From the NCBI GenBank assembly GCA_031425455.1, contig JANPJJ010000092.1:1-10563 (forward strand): a stretch of DNA of 10,563 nt. The letters run 5' to 3'. Origin of the DNA: Sandaracinobacteroides sp031425455 (GTDB taxonomy: Bacteria > Pseudomonadota > Alphaproteobacteria > Sphingomonadales > Sphingomonadaceae). Numbering within the stretch: the stretch's first letter is position 1; each line of letters opens with the position of its first letter. Made by a program: the position numbers and the translations under genes. Below are positions 1 to 6,021 of the stretch, piece after piece. Under the pieces are notes generated by a model. That model had not been told where the DNA came from. It made no database searches and worked only from the letters and a program-made list of their open reading frames with translations.

Positions 1-2
1 CG

Positions 3-422
3 ATCTCGCAGGCGCCGGACGTCACCGTCACGTCGGCGCGCGAGTCGGGCGCCCGCGCGCTCGCGATGGCCGGCCTCACGCCGGCCGACATCGACGTCGT
101 CCAGCTCTACGACGCCTTCACCATCAACACGATCCTGTTCCTGGAAGACCTCGGCTTCTGCCCCAAAGGCGAGGGCGGGCGTTTCGTTTCGGGCGGCGGG
201 ATCGCGCCGGGCGGGCACCTTCCGGTCAACACCAACGGCGGCGGGCTCAGCTGCTGCCACCCCGGCATGTACGGCCTGATGGCGATCGTGGAGGCCGTCC
301 GCCAGCTCCGGGGAACCGCCGCCAACCGGATCGCCGGCGCGAACACCGCGCTCGCCCATGGCAGCGGGGGCACCCTCTCCAGCCAGGCCACCGTGATCCT
401 GGGAACCGAAGCTACCTTGTAG
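3..422 (+). CDS. Thiolase / SCP-x-like lipid-transfer protein, C-terminal part (5' end cut off)
   Basis: The reading frame is open from the window edge, so this is the last 139 residues of a longer protein (family members are usually about 380-400 residues). What is visible is the C-terminal thiolase half. A stretch QLYDAFTINTILFLEDLGFC followed by KGEGG is typical of SCP-x/lipid-transfer-type thiolases, then comes NTNGGGLSCCHPGMYGLMAI, whose HP carries the family histidine, then VEAVRQLRG. Where classical thiolases have a second catalytic cysteine (C-x-G near the end) this protein has AHGSGGTLSS, with no cysteine. That places it with non-canonical thiolase-like enzymes, some of which act as retro-aldol lyases on steroid side-chain CoA esters with a DUF35 partner; a partner could lie upstream but is not visible. 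The stop codon overlaps the ribosome binding site of the next gene, so the two are probably co-transcribed. Family call is firm; substrate and exact reaction are unknown. Confidence 0.85.
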   Translation: MSQAPDVTVTSARESGARALAMAGLTPADIDVVQLYDAFTINTILFLEDLGFCPKGEGGRFVSGGGIAPGGHLPVNTNGGGLSCCHPGMYGLMAIVEAVRQLRGTAANRIAGANTALAHGSGGTLSSQATVILGTEATL

Positions 423-432
423 GAGACAAGCC

Positions 433-1002
433 ATGCCCCGCGTCCACGTCCCAGACTCCGCCGCCGAAGACCCCTCCGCCCATGTCTGGACCGCTTACTG
501 CCCCGAGATCGGCGCCGCCGCCGGCGCCTACTCGCTCGCCGTCTACCAGCATTCGAAGCTCAGCCTGAAGGAGCTGGAAGCGGCCCGGGTCGTCACCGCG
601 CGGATCAACGGCTGCAAGCTCTGCAACACCATGCGGGCAGGGCGCGACTTGCAGGGCCATATCGAGCGCTCGGGCGGCAACCCGGCGATCTCGGTGGTGG
701 CACGCGGCGGCCCCGCGCCCGACGAAGCCTTCTACGCCGGGCTCGACGACTGGCGCACGTCCGCCCTCTACTCCGAGCGCGAACGCCTTGCGATCGACTT
801 CGCCGAGCGCTTCGGCGCCGCGCCGATCCCGATGTCCAACGACGAACCCTTCTGGGCCGCGATGCACGCAGCCTTCAGCGACGCGGAGATCGTCGACCTC
901 ACCTTCGCGGTCGGAAGCTGGGTCGCCTTCGGCCGGCTGACCCATGTGCTCGGGCTGGACAATGCCTGCATGGTGACCTTTCCGAAAGCCGAAGCTGCGT
1001 AG
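433..1002 (+). CDS. Carboxymuconolactone decarboxylase (CMD/AhpD-like) family protein
   Basis: A 189-residue all-helical protein of the CMD/AhpD family. The signature is E49 followed twelve residues later by C61-K-L-C64, matching the E-x11-C-x-x-C arrangement of AhpD-type redox centres. The histidine normally four residues after the second cysteine is replaced by R68, so the AhpD proton relay is incomplete. A second conserved block, YSERERLAIDFAERF (residues 113-127), and the tail FSDAEIVDLTFAVGSW (149-163) are typical of family members. Start choice: ATG at 433 has an AGGAG ribosome binding site at 421-425, which overlaps the stop of the thiolase-like gene. The pair is therefore probably one operon. 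Members near catabolic genes are often annotated as alkylhydroperoxidase-like or decarboxylase-like, but the actual reaction here cannot be inferred. Confidence 0.85.
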   Translation: MPRVHVPDSAAEDPSAHVWTAYCPEIGAAAGAYSLAVYQHSKLSLKELEAARVVTARINGCKLCNTMRAGRDLQGHIERSGGNPAISVVARGGPAPDEAFYAGLDDWRTSALYSERERLAIDFAERFGAAPIPMSNDEPFWAAMHAAFSDAEIVDLTFAVGSWVAFGRLTHVLGLDNACMVTFPKAEAA

Positions 1003-1025
1003 GCGTTCTGCTGCACACAAATTTC

Positions 1026-1105
1026 CGTCATGCCAGCTAAGGCTGGCATCTCCCGGCTTTTCGCTTGCGCGTCGGGGGGAGATGCCAGCCTTCGCTGGCA
1101 TGACG
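1026..1105. repeat. Palindromic dispersed-type repeat in a convergent gap
   Basis: Two 29-base arms (1026-1054 and 1077-1105) are inverted copies of each other with a single mismatch (T at 1038), separated by 22 bases. Each arm is itself a hairpin, ATGCCAGC / GCTGGCAT around four bases, so the element can fold either as one long stem or as two smaller ones. The core GTCATGCCAGCGAAGGCTGG resembles short repeats that I recall as common in sphingomonad genomes, which is knowledge rather than something the window shows. It lies between the convergent ends of the CMD-like and SDR genes and may serve as a bidirectional terminator, although no T-tract follows it. No transposase is present. Confidence 0.8.
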
Positions 1106-1148
1106 ATTGCTTTCCATTGTCGGTTTCGAATCGGCCAGCCAGTCGCGC

Positions 1149-1877
1149 TCAGAAGCAGGCCATCGCCCCGCCGCAGATCCGCCAGCCCATCCCGTTTACG
1201 AACCGCGCCGCGTCGCTTGCCAGGAACAGGGCCGGCGCCGCCACGTCCGCGGGCTCGCCGATATAGCCCGCCGGCGCCTTCCCCTCCCAATAGGCGCGAA
1301 AGGCGGCATCCGCCATGAAGGGCTTCGACATGCCGGTCCAGATCGCGCTCGGCTGGAGATAGTTGGCGGTGATCCCGAACGGCCCTAGGTCCACCGCGAG
1401 CGACTTGGTGAGGCCCGCGACCGCATGCTTCGAAGCTCCATAGGCGCACAGCGACGGCCCGCCGAAATCCGACATGATCGACCCCAGGTTGATGATCCGG
1501 CCCCAGCCTTTCGGTTTCATGTGCGGGATGGCGGCCTTGGTCAGAAGGAACGGGGCGGTCACGTTCACCGCGAACACCCGCTCCCAGCTCTCGATCGTCT
1601 GGTCCTCCACGTTGCCGGGAATGCAGATGCCGGCATTGTTGACCAGGATGTCGAGCCCGCCGAACGCGCCCACCGAGGCCGCCACGATCGCTTCGGCCGC
1701 CCCGGGCGCGGTCACGTCCATCGCCATCGACCGGATCGCAGCCCCTTCTGCCGGCGGTGCTGCCAGATCCACCGCCAGCACTCGCGCACCCTCCGCCCGG
1801 AACAGGGCGGCGATGGCCTCCCCGATGCCGCTGCCCGCGCCCGTCACCACTGCGATCCTGCCGTCCAGCGTGCCCAT
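1149..1877 (-). CDS. Short-chain dehydrogenase/reductase (classical SDR)
   Basis: A 242-residue NAD(P)-dependent oxidoreductase of the classical SDR type. Visible motifs in order: cofactor-binding TGAGSGIG at residues 12-19, an acidic residue after beta-strand 2 (D37 in AVDL) that favours NAD over NADP, NNAG at 80-83, the structural N105, catalytic S133, and the YxxxK pair Y146/K150. Length matches the family. The C-terminal end GWRICGGAMACF is unusual: most classical SDRs have a VDGG motif here, so the substrate pocket or oligomer surface may differ. ATG at 1877 is preceded by an AAGGA-type ribosome binding site (about 1884-1888). The gene is transcribed divergently from the P450 operon and convergently with the CMD-like gene. 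A likely role is oxidation of a secondary alcohol in the same catabolic pathway; this is inference from context. Confidence 0.9.
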   Translation of the reverse strand: MGTLDGRIAVVTGAGSGIGEAIAALFRAEGARVLAVDLAAPPAEGAAIRSMAMDVTAPGAAEAIVAASVGAFGGLDILVNNAGICIPGNVEDQTIESWERVFAVNVTAPFLLTKAAIPHMKPKGWGRIINLGSIMSDFGGPSLCAYGASKHAVAGLTKSLAVDLGPFGITANYLQPSAIWTGMSKPFMADAAFRAYWEGKAPAGYIGEPADVAAPALFLASDAARFVNGMGWRICGGAMACF

Positions 1878-1945
1878 CCCGGTCCTTTCCCGTCCGCAAT
1901 GGCCCGGGTTGTACGGGGTCGCCGCGGCCTGCGCCCCCCACGGCC

Positions 1946-1951
1946 TTGACA
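1946..1951 (+). promoter_or_regulatory. Possible -35 element for the P450 operon
   Basis: A perfect TTGACA lies 95 bases upstream of the P450 start, in the 168-base divergent gap. No good -10 box is found at 16-18 bases; the nearest AT-rich hexamer (CTTAAT, 1975-1980) is 23 bases away. The call is therefore weak, and an alternative sigma factor or an activator-dependent promoter is equally possible. Confidence 0.25.
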
Positions 1952-2000
1952 GCTATGCACCTTTGCGCTGCCCGCTTAATTCCGGTCCGATGACCTCTCC

Positions 2001-2040
2001 CCGAAAGCACTTCGCCCGAAAGCAGTTCGCCCGGAAAGGC
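2001..2040. repeat. Short 15-bp tandem repeat directly before the P450 gene
   Basis: Two adjacent 15-base units, CCGAAAGCACTTCGC (2001-2015) and CCGAAAGCAGTTCGC (2016-2030), differ at one base. A third, decayed unit, CCGGAAAGGC (2031-2040), contains the P450 ribosome binding site GGAAAGG (2033-2039). The spacing is about one and a half helical turns. It could be paired operator half-sites, or a slippage product in the 5' untranslated region. Confidence 0.6.
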
Positions 2041-2045
2041 GCCAC

Positions 2046-3377
2046 ATGAACACAGCCCCGGATACCGCAGCCGAGCCGTTCGCAGGCTGGTCCACCGGCA
2101 CGCTGGACGACCGCATCGTCAACCCGCATGTCTATACCGATCCGGCCACCCTGCTGGCGGACTATGCGACGCTGCGGCGCGACGATCCGGTGCACTGGTG
2201 CGAGCCCGCCGGCTACCGGCCGTTCTGGGCCGTCACCCGCCATGCCGACATCGTCGCCGTCTCCAAGGCAAACGACCGCTTCATCAGCCGCGAGCGCACC
2301 TATCTCTCGCCTATCGAGGGCGAGGCGTGGATTCGATCGATGACCGGCGACACCCACCTGTTCCGCAGCCTGGTCGACATCGACGATCCCGAGCACCGCA
2401 AGCTGCGCCAGGTGACCAACGCCTGGTTCCAGCCGGGCGCCGTGAAGGCCAATCTGGAGGCCCGGGTCCGCACCATCGCGAAGGAGCATGTCGACCTGAT
2501 GCGGAGCCGGGGCGACCGCCTGGATTTCGTCAACGAGGTCGCGCTGTTCTACCCGCTTCGCGTCATCATGGAGATCCTGGGCGTGCCCCGGCAGGACGAG
2601 GCCGTCATGCTGAAGCTCACGCAGGAGACGTTCGGCGCGCTCGACCCCGACGTGATCGCCCGCTCGCAGCTGCTCACCCAGGGGTCGAACATGTGGGGCG
2701 GCTCGGGGAATCAGCAGGTCGACATGCTGGCGCTGGCGCAGGCCTTTTTCCAATATTTCGGCAAGCTCGCCGCCGACCGGCGCGCGAACCCCCGCAACGA
2801 TGTGGCAAGCGTGATTGCCAACGGCACGATCGACGGCGCGCCGATGCCCGAGCGCGAGATGCTGTCCTATTATGTAATCGTGGCGACGGCAGGACATGAC
2901 ACCACCAGCTCGTCGGCGGCGGGCGGCTTCGCCGAGCTGGCCCGGGCCCCGGCCGAGCTGGCGAAGCTGCAGGCGGACCCCTCGCTGATCCCGCTGTTCG
3001 TGGAGGAAAGCATCCGCTGGACCACGCCGGTGAAGCATTTCATGCGCACCGCCAGCGAGGACACGGAGCTGGGCGGCAAGGCCATCCGCAAGGGGGACGG
3101 GCTCTGCCTGTTCTATCTGTCGGGCAACCGCGACGAGGCGGTGTTCGACGATCCCCGGGCCTTCCGCGCCGATCGCAGCCCGAACCCGCATGTGTCCTTC
3201 GGCCACGGCGTGCATCTGTGCCTGGGCATGCACCTTGCCCGGCTGGAGCTTCGCATCCTGTTTGAGGAGCTGCTGCCGCGCATCGCTGCGGTGGAACTGG
3301 CCGGCCCTCCGAAACTGAGCGTCGGCAATTTCGTGAATGGCCTGAAAATGCTTCCGGTGCGTGTCGAATGGCGCTGA
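2046..3377 (+). CDS. Cytochrome P450 monooxygenase (bacterial class I type)
   Basis: A 443-residue soluble P450 with no membrane anchor. Diagnostic motifs: I-helix oxygen-activation motif AGHDT at 282-286, K-helix ExxR (E321-R324), and the haem-binding loop FGHGVHLCLG (385-394) with C392 as the axial ligand. The stretch DIDDPEHRKLRQ at 111-122 is the usual C-helix region. FMRTASEDTELGG (332-344) and SGNRDEAVFDDP (359-370) are reminiscent of P450s acting on steroids and terpenoids (CYP125/CYP108-like groups), but no subfamily can be assigned by eye. The haem proton-donor region is intact, so it should be active. It needs an electron supply from a ferredoxin and reductase, and neither is encoded in this window. 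ATG at 2046 has GGAAAGG six bases upstream. It is the first gene of a four-gene overlapping operon and its stop overlaps the next start. Confidence 0.95.
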   Translation: MNTAPDTAAEPFAGWSTGTLDDRIVNPHVYTDPATLLADYATLRRDDPVHWCEPAGYRPFWAVTRHADIVAVSKANDRFISRERTYLSPIEGEAWIRSMTGDTHLFRSLVDIDDPEHRKLRQVTNAWFQPGAVKANLEARVRTIAKEHVDLMRSRGDRLDFVNEVALFYPLRVIMEILGVPRQDEAVMLKLTQETFGALDPDVIARSQLLTQGSNMWGGSGNQQVDMLALAQAFFQYFGKLAADRRANPRNDVASVIANGTIDGAPMPEREMLSYYVIVATAGHDTTSSSAAGGFAELARAPAELAKLQADPSLIPLFVEESIRWTTPVKHFMRTASEDTELGGKAIRKGDGLCLFYLSGNRDEAVFDDPRAFRADRSPNPHVSFGHGVHLCLGMHLARLELRILFEELLPRIAAVELAGPPKLSVGNFVNGLKMLPVRVEWR

Positions 3378-3817
3378 AGGACGCCGCGCTGAAGGAAGGG
3401 GCCTGGCGGCTCGACCCCGCCGCCTATCCGGCCCAGCACGCGCTGGAGCCGCGCTACGGTGACATGGATGCCAATGCGCACCTCAACAATGTCGCGCTGG
3501 CGCGGCTGTTCGAGGAGACAAGGGTGCGGACGCTCAGCCGGCTGCGGACAGGGGTGACCGGCGGCGATCCGTCCTCGATGATGATCGTCCATCTGGCGAT
3601 CGATTATCTGGCCGAGGGCCGGTATCCGGAGGTGGTGACGGCCGGGCTCGCGGTAACGGCGATCGGCCGATCGAGCTTTCGCCTGGGGCTGGGGCTGTTC
3701 CAGTGCGGCGCGCCGATCGCGATTGCCGACTGTGCGATGGTGAACATGGCAGATGGCCGGCCGGCGCCGGTCGACGAGGCGCTTCGGGCGAAGCTGGAAG
3801 GATTGCGACATGGGTGA
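3368..3817 (+). CDS. Acyl-CoA thioesterase-like protein (hotdog fold, 4HBT family)
   Basis: A 149-residue single hotdog-domain protein. The motif RYGDMDANAHLNNVAL at residues 29-44 aligns with the F-x-D-x-D-x-x-G-H-x-x-N signature of 4-hydroxybenzoyl-CoA thioesterase-type enzymes, and D34 would be the catalytic aspartate by analogy. FEETR (48-52) is the start of the conserved central helix, and the following strands (MMIVHLAIDYLAEGRYPEVV, 71-90) fit the hotdog sheet. It probably hydrolyses an acyl-CoA, releasing the free acid and CoA. Its ATG lies 10 bases inside the P450 gene and has no obvious ribosome binding site of its own, so translation is probably coupled to that of the P450. Its own stop overlaps the next gene by 8 bases. 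The acyl substrate is unknown. Confidence 0.85.
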   Translation: MALKDAALKEGAWRLDPAAYPAQHALEPRYGDMDANAHLNNVALARLFEETRVRTLSRLRTGVTGGDPSSMMIVHLAIDYLAEGRYPEVVTAGLAVTAIGRSSFRLGLGLFQCGAPIAIADCAMVNMADGRPAPVDEALRAKLEGLRHG

Positions 3818-4211
3818 AGGCTTTACCGGCCCGGCCGAAGACATCGCCGCGCTTCGCGCTCTGAACGACAGCTATGCCGACGCGGTCAACCGCCGCGACG
3901 CCGCCGCCTGGGGGCCTTTGTGGGCCGAAGAGGCCGGCTGGAACCTGATGGGCGCGGAGGTCGCCGGGCGCACGGCGATCGTCGCCCTGTGGGAGCGGGC
4001 GATGGCGGGCTTTGCGTTCGTCGCGTTCTTCGGCCAGGTCGGGTCGCTCAGGGTCTCGGGTCACCGGGGCGAAGGCCGGATCTGGACGCATGAACTGCTG
4101 GAGGGGCCCGACGGCGAGCGCCGCCCGCTGGGCCGCTACGACGACCTGTATGTGCGCGACGGCGGCATCTGGCGCTTCGCCCGTCGCGAATTCACGTTGA
4201 GGAGACCCTGA
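3810..4211 (+). CDS. SnoaL-like / NTF2-fold small protein
   Basis: A 133-residue protein of the SnoaL-like (NTF2-superfamily) type. The N-terminal block, ALRALNDSYADAVNRRDAAAWGPLWAEEAGW (residues 14-44), is the helix pair that opens this fold. The C-terminal strands GRYDDLYVRDGGIWRFARRE (108-127) are also typical. Members may be isomerases, cyclases, hydratases or ring-hydroxylating-dioxygenase beta-like subunits, and many have no known activity, so no reaction is assigned. A longer reading frame exists upstream, but ATG at 3810 is preferred because GGAAGGA (3796-3802) sits seven bases before it. This start overlaps the thioesterase stop by 8 bases, and its own stop shares one base with the next start (TGATG), which implies tight translational coupling. 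The neighbours suggest it acts on the product of the P450 pathway. Confidence 0.85.
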   Translation: MGEGFTGPAEDIAALRALNDSYADAVNRRDAAAWGPLWAEEAGWNLMGAEVAGRTAIVALWERAMAGFAFVAFFGQVGSLRVSGHRGEGRIWTHELLEGPDGERRPLGRYDDLYVRDGGIWRFARREFTLRRP

Positions 4212-4552
4212 TGATCCTGATCACCGGCGAGGTCGATCTTGCCCCCGGCCAGCGCGACGCGGCCCTGGCCGGCGCGCTGCCGCTGATCGAGGCCGCGCTC
4301 GCCGAGCCCGGGTGCCGCCACTACAGCTGGGCCGCCGACCCCTGGGCTCCCGACCGGATCCATGTGTTCGAACAGTGGGACACCGCCGAGCAGCTGGCCG
4401 CGCATCTGGTGGCACCCTCCTATTTCGGCATGCTCGCCCATATGTCGGGGTTCGGAATCGTGAACGCCGTCACCCGCAAATACCGCTGCGACCTGGAAGC
4501 GCCGGTCTATGGCGCGGACGGAGTGGCGAGCGCCTTCTTCTTGACCGTTTGA
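4211..4552 (+). CDS. Antibiotic biosynthesis monooxygenase (ABM) domain protein
   Basis: A 113-residue protein with the ferredoxin-like alpha/beta dimeric-barrel fold of the ABM/YgiN group. The opening strand MILITGEVDLAPGQRDA (1-17), ALAEPGCRHYSWAAD (29-43) and the motif IHVFEQWDTAEQLAAHL (56-72) follow the usual order. ABM proteins include cofactor-free monooxygenases of quinol or polyketide substrates and also haem-degrading enzymes; the residues needed to separate these cannot be judged here. Its ATG overlaps the SnoaL-like stop by one base and has GAGGAG (4199-4204) six bases upstream. It is the last gene of the P450 operon and stops 6 bases before the end of the convergent mnmA. Confidence 0.8.
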   Translation: MILITGEVDLAPGQRDAALAGALPLIEAALAEPGCRHYSWAADPWAPDRIHVFEQWDTAEQLAAHLVAPSYFGMLAHMSGFGIVNAVTRKYRCDLEAPVYGADGVASAFFLTV

Positions 4553-4558
4553 CCTTGG

Positions 4559-5761
4559 TCACACAGCAGAGGCTATGAATCCACCCCCCAGCACCCGGCT
4601 GCCATCGTAGCAAACTGCAGCCTGCCCCGGCGAAACGCCGAACTGGGGAGTCGGGAACGTGAGCCGGGGGTCGCCGCCCGGCAGCAGCCGGGCCGGCGCC
4701 AGCGGCGCCATCGAGCGCAGCTTCACCTCGACATCGAGCCCGTCGGCTGGAATCGGCCCGGACAGCCAGTTGAGCCCGTCGAGCGTGACGGTCGAAACCG
4801 CCAGGGCCGCGCGCGGGCCCACCACCAGCCGGTTCGCTTCGGGCTCCAGCCGCACCACATAGAGCGGCTCGGCCTGCCCGCCCACATCCAGGCCGCGCCG
4901 CTGCCCGACCGTAAAGCCGATCAACCCGGCATGCTGCCCGAGCACCCGGCCGGCCAGGTCGACGATCTCGCCCGGCGCCTCCGCCTCGGGCCGCAGCTTG
5001 CGCACCACGGCCCGATAGTCGCCGTTCGGCACGAAGCAGATGTCCTGGCTGTCGGCCTTGCCCGCCACCCGGAGCCCGAAATGCCGCGCCAGCGCCCGAA
5101 CGGTCGGCTTGTCCAGCCCGCCGAGCGGAAACCCCAGCCGGCCGAGCTGCGTAGGGGTGGTGGCGAACAGGAAATAGCTCTGGTCCTTGGAAGGGTCCGC
5201 CGCGCGATGCAGTTCCGGGCCTCGAGCGCCGTCCAGCCGCTGCACATAATGGCCGGTCAGCAGCGCGTCGGCGCCCAGATCGTCGGCGACTTGCAGCAGG
5301 TCACGAAATTTGACTGTCTGGTTGCAGCTGATGCACGGCACCGGAGTGCGGCCGGCCAGATACTGGTCGGCGAAGTCCTCCATCACCTCGGTTCGAAACG
5401 CGCTGGCATAGTCCAGCACATAATGCGCGAAGCCTTGCGCCTCGGCGACGGCGCGAGCGTCGGCAATGTCCGATCCGGCACAGCACGCCCCCTTGCGGGA
5501 GGGGGCTTCGACAGCGTCGGACAGGCGCAGCGTAACCCCGATCGTCTCGCAGCCATGGGCGCTGGCAAGGGCTGCAACGACGCTCGAATCGACTCCGCCC
5601 GACATCGCCACCACGACCCTGCGGCCGGGTGCCGGAAGCCGGGCGGCCGCGGCTGCAAGCGCGTCGCCGATATCGGCATCGCGACCTGCGGAAAGGTCGT
5701 CTGCCCCGATGGTTACAATGCTTTGCACCACTTCCTTCAGATTTCGTTTATCCAGAATCAT
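4559..5761 (-). CDS. mnmA: tRNA-specific 2-thiouridylase MnmA
   Basis: Installs the 2-thio group on wobble U34 of tRNA-Lys, -Glu and -Gln, taking persulfide sulfur from the cysteine-desulfurase relay and activating the base with ATP. Numbered from ATG 5761 the protein is 400 residues. It shows the PP-loop SGGVDSS at 54-60, CCAG near 93-96, the thiolation cysteine in ISCNQTVKF (C146), the partner cysteine in DSQDICFV (C242), TVGQRRG near 284-290 and the C-terminal barrel strand CYDGSRVLGGGF. All key residues are intact. The start is uncertain: the frame extends upstream to TTG 5863, and GTG 5728 has AAGGAAG just upstream. ATG 5761 is chosen because it gives a family-typical length, but codons just after it are unusually AT-rich in third position (see findings). 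It converges with the P450 operon and diverges from the SciP-like gene. Confidence 0.93.
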   Translation of the reverse strand: MILDKRNLKEVVQSIVTIGADDLSAGRDADIGDALAAAAARLPAPGRRVVVAMSGGVDSSVVAALASAHGCETIGVTLRLSDAVEAPSRKGACCAGSDIADARAVAEAQGFAHYVLDYASAFRTEVMEDFADQYLAGRTPVPCISCNQTVKFRDLLQVADDLGADALLTGHYVQRLDGARGPELHRAADPSKDQSYFLFATTPTQLGRLGFPLGGLDKPTVRALARHFGLRVAGKADSQDICFVPNGDYRAVVRKLRPEAEAPGEIVDLAGRVLGQHAGLIGFTVGQRRGLDVGGQAEPLYVVRLEPEANRLVVGPRAALAVSTVTLDGLNWLSGPIPADGLDVEVKLRSMAPLAPARLLPGGDPRLTFPTPQFGVSPGQAAVCYDGSRVLGGGFIASAV

Positions 5762-5773
5762 CAACTGTCTCAA
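5747..5773 (-). promoter_or_regulatory. Candidate sigma70-like promoter for mnmA
   Basis: On the minus strand TTGAGA (5773-5768) and GATAAA (5752-5747) are separated by 15 bases, in a locally AT-richer patch of an otherwise GC-rich region. The spacing is short of the 16-18 optimum. If functional it would place the transcription start downstream of ATG 5761 and force use of the GTG near 5728, so it conflicts with the chosen start. It is listed because the two choices are mutually exclusive. Confidence 0.25.
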
Positions 5774-5866
5774 GGCAGGCGAAAGTCGGCCGTTAGCTTG
5801 GGAGAAGGCAAGCGACGGGTCGATGATCGGGAAGAGCGCGTCAACGCGCTGACGCAGGGCCAACCA

Positions 5867-5938
5867 CCGGCAATCGCCGGCACATGGGACGGTCCTGCCG
5901 AAAGCGCAACCCCGGCCCCCCGGCCGGGCCCCTCGGGG
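5867..5938. other. Cluster of GC-rich hairpins upstream of the SciP-like gene
   Basis: Within the 260-base divergent gap between mnmA and the SciP-like gene there are CCGGC/GCCGG around four bases (5867-5880), CCCGGCC/GGCCGGG around four C bases (5911-5928) and CCCC/GGGG around two bases (5929-5938). None is followed by a T-tract. They may be leader structure or terminators of unknown transcripts. No CtrA-type box (TTAA-N7-TTAA) is present in the gap. Confidence 0.4.
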
Positions 5939-6021
5939 GACGGGCTCCGAACAGCGGAGGCAGTGCCGGCATGGCCGGTTGTGGCGTGAAACAGATGCTC
6001 GTCAAAAAGCAAGGGTTGGAC

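Noticed and set aside
412..2010. Long minus-strand open frame across the CMD-like gene, the repeat and the SDR
   Set aside because: It is a shadow frame, a consequence of high GC content. It lies antisense to the CMD-like gene and in another frame of the SDR, has Arg/Gly-rich composition, and reads through the palindromic repeat.
1953..3233. Long minus-strand open frame antisense to the P450 gene
   Set aside because: The P450 has all its motifs in order; the antisense product matches no family I know and its composition follows GC skew.
4931..5989. Long plus-strand open frame antisense to mnmA
   Set aside because: MnmA is unambiguous on the other strand; this frame has no domain signature and no convincing ribosome binding site.
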